From Desulfocurvus sp. (GTDB taxonomy: Bacteria > Desulfobacterota > Desulfovibrionia > Desulfovibrionales > Desulfovibrionaceae), in contig JAIMKR010000010.1 of assembly GCA_020692325.1 (NCBI GenBank), positions 42,247-106,246 of the forward strand: a stretch of DNA of 64,000 nt, given 5' to 3'. Positions 54,943 through 62,643 of the stretch are shown piece after piece. A program made the position numbers and the translations under genes. Every line of letters starts with the position of its first letter. Positions within the stretch are counted from its first letter, which is position 1. The notes beneath the pieces are model-generated. The model was not told the origin of the DNA, did not search any database, and saw only the letters and a list, made by a program, of their open reading frames with translations.

Positions 54943-55645
54943 CCCCCACGGCCGCGACCCGCCCTGCGGCGATGCGGGCGAAGCCCCTGCGCGCGGCCGC
55001 GACGAACGCGCCCGTCAGTACCGGGGATTTGTCCCCGGCCGCGTCCTCCAAACCGGTGTGCGCGTCCACGCCGGCGGGACGCACGGCCAGCACCGCCGCT
55101 TCCACGTTGCCGGGATTCAGGCCGCCGGCCAGAATGAGCGGACGCGGCAGCGCCCGGACCAGACGGGCGGAGACCGCCCAGTCGTGCGTTTTTCCGGTGG
55201 CCCCGGCCGCGCCGGTGGCGGGATCGAAGGTGTCGGTCAGAAAGGCGTCGACGAAGGGCGCATGGGCGCGCGCCAAGACCAGCAGACCGGCCTCGTCCGC
55301 GCTGCCCACCACCAGGCTCTTGATGACGAAAAGCTCCGGCGCGGCCGCGCGCAGGCGGCGGACCTCCGCGAGCGGCATGGCCCCGTGCAGCTGCACCCCG
55401 GAAACGCCGAGAAAACGGCACAAAGCCAGCGTTTCGGCGGCGTCCTCCAAATAGGTGATAAGCACGGCCTCGGCCCGGCCGGCCAGCCCGGCGACGATGA
55501 CGCGGGCCTCCTCGTCCGAGACGTCCGGCTTGTGATAGGCGAGCCGCAGGGGCAGGCCCACGTGCGTGGCCCCGGCGGCGGCCAACATGCGCGCCTCGGC
55601 CACGGAGCGCGCGCCGGCCGCCTGGATGATCGGATCGGGATTCAT
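54917..55645 (-). CDS. TrpF-like (phosphoribosylanthranilate isomerase-like) protein lacking the usual Cys motif
   Basis: A 242-residue TIM-barrel protein. VSGVQLHGAMPLAEVRRL, FLTDTFDPATG, TGKTHDWAVSARLV and PLILAGGLNPGNVEAAV align with TrpF strands, and the catalytic-type Asp in FLTD is kept. The N-terminal KICGIT motif with the catalytic cysteine is replaced (IIQAAGARSVAEARMLAAAG). It is therefore either a divergent TrpF or a paralogue with another substrate. No other trp gene is near. The ATG at 55645 fits an AGAGG 9 bases upstream; one 9 bases earlier is possible. Confidence 0.78.
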   Translation of the reverse strand: MNPDPIIQAAGARSVAEARMLAAAGATHVGLPLRLAYHKPDVSDEEARVIVAGLAGRAEAVLITYLEDAAETLALCRFLGVSGVQLHGAMPLAEVRRLRAAAPELFVIKSLVVGSADEAGLLVLARAHAPFVDAFLTDTFDPATGAAGATGKTHDWAVSARLVRALPRPLILAGGLNPGNVEAAVLAVRPAGVDAHTGLEDAAGDKSPVLTGAFVAAARRGFARIAAGRVAAVGVAKDCESQ

Positions 55646-55719
55646 ATGGCGCATCCTCTGGATTTCATGGTGCGATGGCGATATGGAGGTGACGAACGTC
55701 CGTCAACCCCGGAGCCCTC

Positions 55720-56940
55720 ATGGAATTTCTGGAACGTCAGCCTTTCGACATCGTCAGCGACATCCTCAAGGTCATTGAGGAACTTGGCGCCCTCAAGGAT
55801 GTCGACGCCATTCTGGACAAGGTCCTCGCCGAGGCGCGAGCCATGACCGGGGCCGACGCGGGCTCCATCTATCTGGTGGAGGAAGGCCTGCTGCGCTTCA
55901 GCTATGTGCACAACGACACGCTCTTCACCGGCGCGGACGCGAGCAAGCACCTCTACACCAACGAGACCGTGCCCATCGACGAGCGCTCCATCGTGGGCTA
56001 CGTGGCCATGACGGGCCGGGCGCTGGCCATTCCCGACGCCTACGCCCTTTCCGGCGAGGAGCCATACTCCTTCAATCGCAAGTTCGACGAGGACTCCGGC
56101 TACCGCACCACGTCCATGCTCACCATTCCCCTCGCCACCTTCGAGGGACGCATCGTGGGCGTAATGCAGCTCATCAACGCCAAGGACGCCAACGGCGCGG
56201 TGCGGCCCTTCACGTCCTACCACATCCACTACGCCCCGCTGTTCGCCAACTCGGCCTCGGTGACCATCGAACGCGGCATCATGACCCGCGAGAGCATGTT
56301 GCGCATGATGAAGATGGCCAAGATGCGCGACCCGGCGGAGACCGGCGGGCACGTCCAGCGCGTGGGCGCGTACTCGGCGGAGATTTACCAGCAGTGGGCG
56401 CGGCGCAAGGGTGTCGACGAGTTCGAGATCCGCCGCCAGAAGGACATGCTGCGCTTGGCCGCCATGTTGCATGACGTGGGAAAGGTCGGCATTTCCGACG
56501 CCATCCTCAAGAAGCCCGGGCGGTTCGAGCCGCACGAGGCCGCGCTGATGAAATGGCACACGGTGTACGGAGCGGCGCTGTTCGCCAACACCACCTCGGA
56601 ACTGGACGCGCTGTGCCAGCAGGTGGCGCAGAGCCACCACGAGCGCTGGGACGGCGGCGGTTATCCCGGCCGCCTGCCCGAGGATCTTTCCCAGGTGCGC
56701 GAGATATGCGTGGAGCGGATGGGAGGAGAGGATATCCCCATCGGCGCGCGCATCACCGCCCTGGCCGACGTGTACGACGCGCTCATCTCGCCGCGCGTGT
56801 ACAAACCGGCCTGGCCGGCGGAAAAGGTGATCGAGGAGATCCGGCGCTGTCGCGGCACGCAGTTCGACCCCGACGTGGTGGACGCCTTCTTCGACATCCA
56901 GGACACCATCCGGGCCATCCACAAGAAGTATCAGGGCTAG
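55720..56940 (+). CDS. GAF and HD-GYP domain phosphodiesterase
   Basis: A 406-residue soluble protein. A GAF domain (about 15-185; ADAGSIYLVEEGLLRFSYVH, PLATFEGRIVGVMQLIN) is followed by an HD-GYP domain (about 205-400) with MLHDVGKVGISDAIL and HHERWDGGGYPG. The Lys of HDxGK and the other signature residues are intact, so cyclic di-GMP hydrolysis is expected. It is divergent from the TrpF-like gene and shares a CTAG stop with the ThiF-like gene. Confidence 0.92.
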   Translation: MEFLERQPFDIVSDILKVIEELGALKDVDAILDKVLAEARAMTGADAGSIYLVEEGLLRFSYVHNDTLFTGADASKHLYTNETVPIDERSIVGYVAMTGRALAIPDAYALSGEEPYSFNRKFDEDSGYRTTSMLTIPLATFEGRIVGVMQLINAKDANGAVRPFTSYHIHYAPLFANSASVTIERGIMTRESMLRMMKMAKMRDPAETGGHVQRVGAYSAEIYQQWARRKGVDEFEIRRQKDMLRLAAMLHDVGKVGISDAILKKPGRFEPHEAALMKWHTVYGAALFANTTSELDALCQQVAQSHHERWDGGGYPGRLPEDLSQVREICVERMGGEDIPIGARITALADVYDALISPRVYKPAWPAEKVIEEIRRCRGTQFDPDVVDAFFDIQDTIRAIHKKYQG

Positions 56941-57743
56941 AGCGTCACCGTCTCGAAGCGCATGGCGGAAAGGTCGAAGGCGAGCATTTTTCCCGCCAGC
57001 GCCGGGCCGCGTCCGCAGAGGATGGACAGCGCCTCGCCCGCCATGAGCGAAGCGGCCGCCGCCGCCGTGGCCACGAACCCGCGCCGGCCGCAGACCGCCG
57101 CCGTCACCACAGTGAGTTCCACGCGCCCGGCCTGACGCAACAGCGCCGCGCGTTCCGCCTGACCACCCAGGGCGTCCAGGCACACGTCCACGCCCTCAAG
57201 CAGGCGCGGCATGTCCGGTTCGGTCACGTGCAGGGCCACGGGCTCGAAATCCACCGCCGGATTCACCAGCCGCATCCGCGCCGCCGCCGCGGCCGCCTTG
57301 TAACCGCCCAGACTGCGCCGCGTGGCGTACAGCTGCCGGTTCAGATTCGAGGGGACGAACTCGTCGCCGTCCGCCGCGCTCACCCGCCCCACGCCGGCCC
57401 GAGCCAAAAGCTCCAGCACCTGCCCGCCGATGCCGCCAAGTCCCATGAGCACAGCGCTCGAACCGAGCAGCCGCAGCTGCTCCTCCAGGGAGTAGGCCTC
57501 GTGGTTGCGCAGATAGCGCTCCGGCCAAACGCCCATGGACAGCGCGGTGCGCTCCACCAGCGCCACGGCCCGGCCGCGCGGATGCTTCATCCGCTTGCGC
57601 GAAAGCGTGCGCGCGATGTCCTGGGTGAAAAAGAACGGGAGCATGGGCGTCTCACGGCCGTCGGCCAGGCGCGCGGACTGCGTCATCGAGCGGATGAGCT
57701 CCTCAATGGAGGAATCGACGGGGCGGGAACCTGCTGTCGTCAT
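56937..57743 (-). CDS. ThiF/MoeB/HesA-family adenylyltransferase
   Basis: A 268-residue E1-like enzyme. LMGLGGIGGQVLELLARAGV is the nucleotide-binding loop, ADGDEFVPSNLNRQLYAT the conserved Asp/Arg segment. No CxxC zinc pairs and no obvious catalytic cysteine in the usual place are visible, so it may only adenylate. An N-terminal segment of about 80 residues precedes the core. The ATG at 57743 has GGAGG 8 bases upstream. No ubiquitin-like carrier (ThiS or MoaD) is adjacent. Confidence 0.85.
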   Translation of the reverse strand: MTTAGSRPVDSSIEELIRSMTQSARLADGRETPMLPFFFTQDIARTLSRKRMKHPRGRAVALVERTALSMGVWPERYLRNHEAYSLEEQLRLLGSSAVLMGLGGIGGQVLELLARAGVGRVSAADGDEFVPSNLNRQLYATRRSLGGYKAAAAAARMRLVNPAVDFEPVALHVTEPDMPRLLEGVDVCLDALGGQAERAALLRQAGRVELTVVTAAVCGRRGFVATAAAAASLMAGEALSILCGRGPALAGKMLAFDLSAMRFETVTL

Positions 57744-57841
57744 GCGGGCAGCCTCCTGGGGCGGAGATGCGGCGCGCGGTTCCCTCAAGCGGAACAGGAG
57801 CGGTGAAATGGCGGCACCGCGCGTCTCTGCGGGCTCTATAT

Positions 57842-57855
57842 GCAAGCGCGCTTGC
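57842..57855. promoter_or_regulatory. Perfect palindrome upstream of the ThiF-like gene
   Basis: GCAAGCGCGCTTGC is a perfect 14-bp palindrome about 100 bases before the ThiF-like start. It could be an operator; the regulator is unknown. Confidence 0.4.
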
Positions 57856-57881
57856 GGTCAATACCACGGTGAACGCGACGC

Positions 57882-57916
57882 GAAGGGCCGGAGGATGCCC
57901 GCCCCCCGGCCCTTTC
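57882..57916 (-). terminator. Hairpin after the lactate permease gene
   Basis: AAGGGCCGG (57883-57891) pairs with CCGGCCCTT (57906-57914), 20-50 bases past the permease stop on the minus strand. The T run is short. Confidence 0.5.
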
Positions 57917-57936
57917 GGAATATCCGCGCCTGGATG

Positions 57937-59487
57937 CTAGTAGGCCCAGAGCATGGTCATGACCGCGCACACGGCGGTGATGAGCAGGGAGGCCACGAAG
58001 GCCGGGCGGATGGCCGCGCCGGCCTCGCCGATGCGGTCGATGCTGGAGGCGGCGTTCTGCAGCTTGGCCGGTGAGATGACGCTGGCCAGCCCGCCGCCGA
58101 TGGCGCTGCCCGCCGCGATGACCACCCCGGAGGCGCCGATCTGTTCGGCGGTGGAAAGATGCAGCTTGGTCAGCATGGCGATGGAGCTCGTTTCCGAGCC
58201 GGTAATGAACCCGCCGAGCAGACCGAGGAACGGGGCAACCGCCGCATAGAAGCGGCCGAAGGCCAGGGCCGAGGCGTCGGCCATGACGTGGATCATGTTG
58301 CCGGACGGCGCGGCCAGCTTCCAGTCCAGTCCCTTGCCCGAGTGGTTCATCACATAGGCGATGGCGAAGAACACCGAGGCGCTCATGATGGGCCGGAAGG
58401 CGCGCTTGACCGAGACCCGCAGGCCGTGCCGCAGCTGCTGGCCGGTGATGCCCATGATCGGCAGGGCCATGAGGGTGCAGGCGGCCACCCAGAAATACGC
58501 CTGCCAGAGCACGCGCAGCTTCTCCGGCTGGCCGGGGATGATCTCCACCGGCATGGCCAGATCGACGAAGGTGAGCTTGAAGAACGGCAGAAACGGCGCG
58601 TTCAGGACAAGCGAGAACGCCGTGAGCAAAATCCAGGGGGACAGCGCGCGCGGCAGGCTGATGCGCTCCTCGGCGGCCAGGTCGGTGGCGGAGAGGGCCG
58701 CGCGGTCGGTGAGCGGCTTGCCGGTGAGCTTGACGTACAGCACCAGGGCCAGGATGACGGCGAGCCCCGCCGCGATGCCGGTGATGGTGACCAGCCCGGC
58801 CCGGGCCATGAGGATGGCCGCGAACCCGGCAGTGAGCCCGGCGATGAGCGCCGGGGCCAGACCGCTTTTGAGCATCCGCCAGCCGCCGGCGAGCGGCAGC
58901 ATGACCAGGGCGATGCAGCAGCTGATGACCGGCATGAAATAGGCGAAGTGCATGCCGGCCTCCTGCACGGGCTGGCCCACGAACTGGGCGAAAACCACGG
59001 CGGGGATGCCGAGCAGCGCGTAGGTGCACAGCGCGTCGTAACCGATGGCCGGCAGCAGGATGGCCGCGAAGGTGGAATAACCCAGCGCGATCATGATGGG
59101 CGGCAGGATGGACACGGTGACCGCGCCCAGGCTGGTGAGCAGGATGCCGAAGCCCACGTTGATGATCATGATCTGCACGGCGTGCTGGCCTGGGGCGATG
59201 GTCTTCATCAGCGCCACCACGCGCGCCACCGCGCCGGTCTCCTGCATGAGGGTGATCTGCATGATGCTGGCGGCCATGACCAGCGCGATGGGCAACGAGG
59301 CCACGAGCCCGGCCGCCGAGGCCGTGAGCACCACGGGAATGGGCGTGCCGAAGTACAGCCAGGCCGTGCCTGCCGCTATGGTCCAGCCGATGTAGCCGGC
59401 GGTGTCCGCCGCCGTGCGGAACACGAGCAGCAGGAAAAATATGGCGATGACCGGCGAAAACGCCAGCAGAACCGAGACCATGTCCAT
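57937..59487 (-). CDS. L-lactate permease (LctP family)
   Basis: A 516-residue inner-membrane protein with about 12-14 helices. Family segments include LMQETGAVARVVALMK, TSLGAVTVSILPPIMIALGY, LLGGFITGSETSSIAMLTKL and SAIGGGLASVISPAKLQNA. It imports lactate (or glycolate) with protons, the classic electron donor for Desulfovibrio. The ATG at 59487 (MDMVSVLLAF) is preceded by a purine-rich AAGGGGGG about 10 bases upstream. No lactate dehydrogenase genes are in the window. Confidence 0.92.
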   Translation of the reverse strand: MDMVSVLLAFSPVIAIFFLLLVFRTAADTAGYIGWTIAAGTAWLYFGTPIPVVLTASAAGLVASLPIALVMAASIMQITLMQETGAVARVVALMKTIAPGQHAVQIMIINVGFGILLTSLGAVTVSILPPIMIALGYSTFAAILLPAIGYDALCTYALLGIPAVVFAQFVGQPVQEAGMHFAYFMPVISCCIALVMLPLAGGWRMLKSGLAPALIAGLTAGFAAILMARAGLVTITGIAAGLAVILALVLYVKLTGKPLTDRAALSATDLAAEERISLPRALSPWILLTAFSLVLNAPFLPFFKLTFVDLAMPVEIIPGQPEKLRVLWQAYFWVAACTLMALPIMGITGQQLRHGLRVSVKRAFRPIMSASVFFAIAYVMNHSGKGLDWKLAAPSGNMIHVMADASALAFGRFYAAVAPFLGLLGGFITGSETSSIAMLTKLHLSTAEQIGASGVVIAAGSAIGGGLASVISPAKLQNAASSIDRIGEAGAAIRPAFVASLLITAVCAVMTMLWAY

Positions 59488-59580
59488 CGAGCGAATCCCC
59501 CCCTTCCCCGGCGTGTGGTTTTCTCGTGCCGGCCGGCTGGCAGTGAGCGCCCGCCCGCTTATTTCGACACCAACACCATG

Positions 59581-59635
59581 GGTCTGGACCATCCAAACGA
59601 CGGTCCGTCGCGCCAAAACCACATGGATTTCCATG
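59581..59635. promoter_or_regulatory. Cluster of three palindromes between lactate permease and lipoprotein genes
   Basis: GGTC-TG-GACC (59581-59590), CGACGG-T-CCGTCG (59598-59610) and CATGGA-TT-TCCATG (59622-59635) lie within 55 bases in the divergent intergenic region. They could be regulator sites for either gene. Confidence 0.45.
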
Positions 59636-59783
59636 AGAAACGAACCCTGCGCGAGCGCGGCCCATCTGCGGACACGGTATTCCAGGTTGTCCTATGCGTT
59701 TGAAGCGCGCAAGGCAAGCGCAAGGCGATATTCGCCGCGCCTTCCGATTGCTTTCAACCGCGCCCTGTGCCAGGGTCCGCCCC

Positions 59784-60305
59784 ATGCAAGTACGATACGT
59801 AACGGCGGCGTTGCTGACGTTGCTGGCCTCTGCGCTTTTGTGCGCCTGCTCCCGCGATCCGGTGGCGGCGGCGCGTCAGGCGCGCATCGCGCCGGACAAA
59901 AGCGTCACGGTGGAGCAGGCGTTCGCCCGCTATCCCTATTTCACCAAGGTCACGTGGAGCACATATGAGGATGCCTGGGGGCGGTGCATCGTCGAGGCAG
60001 TCTGCGACGTGAATCTGGCGGCCAACTGCCGGGACGTGAATTCCGGAGCGCTGGCCCTGGCCCGGCGCGACGTGGCGCGTGACTATCTGCTGGCGCGTTT
60101 CCAGGTGGAGGGTTTTCCGGTGCAGGTGCATCTGCTGGACATGCTCCACGTGACCCAGTGCGCGGCGGGCAAGCGCCTCGGCTTCGCCGATCCCAAGTAT
60201 TTGTCCTCCGTGTACGGCCGCCGTCCCATCCGCCACTTCTGCCTGGAGGGTCTCAACTGCCCCGGCAGCGCCGCCGCCCCGCCGCCGGCGGTTCCCGCGC
60301 CCTAG
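59784..60305 (+). CDS. Putative lipoprotein of unknown function
   Basis: A 173-residue protein. The signal sequence (VRYVTAALLTLLASALLCAC) ends with a lipobox-like LCAC. The mature part has conserved-looking cysteines (GRCIVEAVCDV, NCRDVN, CAAG, HFCLEGLNC), perhaps forming disulfides. It has no domain I recognise. The ATG at 59784 is chosen to start the signal peptide; no strong SD. It shares a CTAG stop with the convergent reductase gene. Confidence 0.65.
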   Translation: MQVRYVTAALLTLLASALLCACSRDPVAAARQARIAPDKSVTVEQAFARYPYFTKVTWSTYEDAWGRCIVEAVCDVNLAANCRDVNSGALALARRDVARDYLLARFQVEGFPVQVHLLDMLHVTQCAAGKRLGFADPKYLSSVYGRRPIRHFCLEGLNCPGSAAAPPPAVPAP

Positions 60306-60920
60306 TCCCGGGGCGGCGTCCAGTCCGGCCCGCCCAGGTCCAGCGCCAAGTCGCGGCCAAGGGCCGCCGCGCGTTCGAGCGCGCCCTGGCGCCGCGCCAC
60401 CGCCCCGGGCGCGAAAACCCCGCACTCGCGCAGCAGCCGCGCCTTGGAGAATCCCAGCCAGTCGAAAAAGTGGGCGTAGCGCGGAAAGATGTCCGCGAAG
60501 CAATCCGCGCGCGGATGCCCCTGGGTCACGACCAGGCAGAAGGTCTTCCCCGGGGTCAGGCGTGTGCGGTGCGTGCTGTCGGTCGCGTAGTCCGGCGTGA
60601 GAAAGCTGTAGCAACGGTCGATGAACCCCTTGGTCTGCGAGGCCACCTCGCCGAAGTACACCGGCGTGGCCAGCACAAGGACGTCGCAGCCGCGCACGGC
60701 CTCCAGCACTGGCGTCAGTCCATCGTTCAGAACGCAGCCCTCACGCCGACCCTTGCAGGCCATGCAGGCCTGACAACCGCGATATTCCAACGAGTTCAAC
60801 GCGAAGGTGGTCACCTCCCGCCCCGGTGGCATCCGCCGCGTCGCACACGGCGTCCGAAAGCGCCGCGCTGTTGCCCTTGGGTCTGGGACTGCCCAGCACG
60901 CGGACCACACGACGCGTCAC
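60302..60920 (-). CDS. Flavodoxin-fold NAD(P)H-dependent oxidoreductase, apparent frameshift
   Basis: The GTG at 60920 has GGGGAGG upstream and opens with VRVLGSPRPKGNSAALSDAV, the FMN phosphate loop of the family. Coding then moves to another frame near 60821-60824, where a run of four C (G on the coding strand) occurs, and continues to 60302 with RGCQACMACKG, VLVLATPVYFGEVASQTKGF and GHPRADCFADIF. Removing one base from the run restores a protein of about 205 residues. The family reduces quinones or iron-sulfur related substrates using FMN; the CxxC segment is typical. It overlaps the MTH1187-like gene (GTGA). Confidence 0.72.
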
Positions 60921-61240
60921 AGCGCCTCCCCGGCCCGTTTGGCCGCTGCGATTCTGGCCTCCACCGAGGCGGTCTTGCCGGCGAGCCCGTTGCGACGGTC
61001 CCGCCGCCAGTCGGCGTTCATGGTCATATAGACGCGGTCGCAGTCCCCGGCCAGCGCGCGGAAGCAGGCGTCGACCACGGCCAGGACCTCGGCCCACTCG
61101 CCCTCGATGCACGTGCCCATGGGCGTGAGCTCGCAGGGCAACCCGCTCTGGCGGATGATCGAGACGGCGCGGGCCACGAACGGACTCACGCTCACGCCCT
61201 TGTCCATGGGAAAAATCGACAGTTCGACGATGACGCTCAT
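60917..61240 (-). CDS. MTH1187/YkoF-type thiamine-binding family protein
   Basis: A 107-residue cytoplasmic protein. VIVELSIFPMDKGVSVSPFV, GLPCELTPMGTCIEGEW and RVYMTMNADWRRDR match the MTH1187 family, members of which bind thiamine or similar ligands. GGGAGG lies 4-5 bases upstream of the ATG at 61240. Its stop overlaps the reductase start, so the two are coupled. Confidence 0.85.
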   Translation of the reverse strand: MSVIVELSIFPMDKGVSVSPFVARAVSIIRQSGLPCELTPMGTCIEGEWAEVLAVVDACFRALAGDCDRVYMTMNADWRRDRRNGLAGKTASVEARIAAAKRAGEAL

Positions 61241-61594
61241 GGTGCCTCCCGCTGTGGGCGGAACGAGGCGCATCGCCCCGGCCGCCGATTGTCGCGAAGT
61301 ATCGTCCTCGCACTTGCGCGCGTCAACGCGGAAAGGTTGGCGAACGTTGTTGAGCCTAATTACTATGCAATTAATGACTAATGGTGGCGGCTTGTCTGAA
61401 TTTTTTTGTTCAGCCCCTTGCCATTGTTGCGGACGCCATGTATTGCCTTTTTAGCTAACCTGCTGGTTTGGCTGTATATTTTTTAGTAAATCGTATGACG
61501 AACGTGCCACCAACAACACAACGGTAACACGCCAGTCATGCCGCCCAGTCGAGAGGCGTAACCGTCACGTTTTACCATAATCTGGAGGTGTTGT
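61241..61594. promoter_or_regulatory. Upstream region of the hydrogenase operon with candidate promoter and inverted repeats
   Basis: This 354-base region becomes AT-rich from about 61350. It contains TAATT-N7-AATTA (61357-61373), CTGAA-N8-TTCAG (61396-61413) and a candidate promoter TTGCCA (61418-61423), 17 bases, TATTGC (61441-61446). The leader to hynB would be about 140 bases. No gene was recognised. Confidence 0.4.
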
Positions 61595-62572
61595 ATGAAG
61601 GTTTCCGTAGGACATGGCTTGAGCGGCGCCGAAAAACGCCTTGAAGAGCGCGGGATCTCCCGGCGCGACTTCATGAAATTCTGCGGCACCATCGCCGCGG
61701 CCATGGGCATGGGCCCGGCTTTCGCCCCCAAAATCGCCGCCGCCCTCACCGCGGACAACCGTCCGTCGGTCATTTGGTTGCACAACGCCGAATGCACGGG
61801 CTGCTCCGAGTCCATCCTCCGCACGGCCGCTCCGTATATCGACGCCCTGATCCTGGATGTCATCTCCCTCGAATACCAGGAGACCATCATGGCCGCCGCC
61901 GGCGAAATGGCCGAGAAGGCCCTGCACGACGCCATGAAGAAGCCCTACCTGTGCGTGGTCGAAGGCGCCATCCCCATGAAGGACGGCGGCATTTACGGCA
62001 TGGTCGGCGGTCACACCATGCTCAACGTCTGCAAGAGTGTTGTTCCCAAGGCCCTGGCCACCATCGCCTACGGCACCTGCGCCACCTACGGCGGCGTGCA
62101 GGCCGCCAAGCCGAACCCGACGGACGCCAAGGGCCTGTCCGAGGTGTTCCCCAACGTCACCATCATAAACGTTCCCGGCTGCCCGCCCAACCCGGCCAAC
62201 CTGGTCGCCACCGTCGTGGCCGCCATCGAGACCGTGGTCAACAAGAAGCCGTTGCCCCAGCTGGACGATTTGAAGCGCCCCGTCTTCGCCTACGGCGAGA
62301 CCGTGCACGACCACTGCCAGCGCCTGCCCCACTTCGAGAAGGACGAGTACGCCCCCTCCTTCGACTCCCAGGAGGCCAAGAAGGGCTGGTGCCTGTACAA
62401 GCTCGGCTGCAAGGGCCCCTACACCAACAACAACTGCCCCACCAAAAAGTTCAACCCGCTGGACAAGGGCGTCGGCGTGAACTGGCCCGTCGAGGCCGGA
62501 CACCCGTGCATCGGCTGCAGCGAGCCCAATTTCTGGGATACCATGAGCCCCTTCTACGAAGAGCAGAAGTAG
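61595..62572 (+). CDS. hynB: Periplasmic [NiFe] hydrogenase small subunit
   Basis: A 325-residue precursor. The Tat signal ([10 protein letters not shown], Arg23-Arg24) exports the folded complex. The mature part carries the ligands of three iron-sulfur clusters: ECTGCSES, the GTCATYGG and PGCPPN cysteines (proximal), and the [20 protein letters not shown] and [13 protein letters not shown] group (medial and distal). It passes electrons between the active site and periplasmic cytochrome c3. GGAGG lies before the ATG. The large subunit gene begins 71 bases downstream. Confidence 0.97.
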   Translation: MKVSVGHGLSGAEKRLEERGISRRDFMKFCGTIAAAMGMGPAFAPKIAAALTADNRPSVIWLHNAECTGCSESILRTAAPYIDALILDVISLEYQETIMAAAGEMAEKALHDAMKKPYLCVVEGAIPMKDGGIYGMVGGHTMLNVCKSVVPKALATIAYGTCATYGGVQAAKPNPTDAKGLSEVFPNVTIINVPGCPPNPANLVATVVAAIETVVNKKPLPQLDDLKRPVFAYGETVHDHCQRLPHFEKDEYAPSFDSQEAKKGWCLYKLGCKGPYTNNNCPTKKFNPLDKGVGVNWPVEAGHPCIGCSEPNFWDTMSPFYEEQK

Positions 62573-62643
62573 GCGGCCGGACGTTCTCCGGTTGATTTGG
62601 CAGAATCACAGCGACTTTAACTCCCTTATTAGGAGGACAGCAT

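Noticed and set aside
61300..61594. Sigma-54 promoter for the hydrogenase operon
   Set aside because: I looked for GG-N10-GC and found no match; a weak sigma-70-type site is listed instead.
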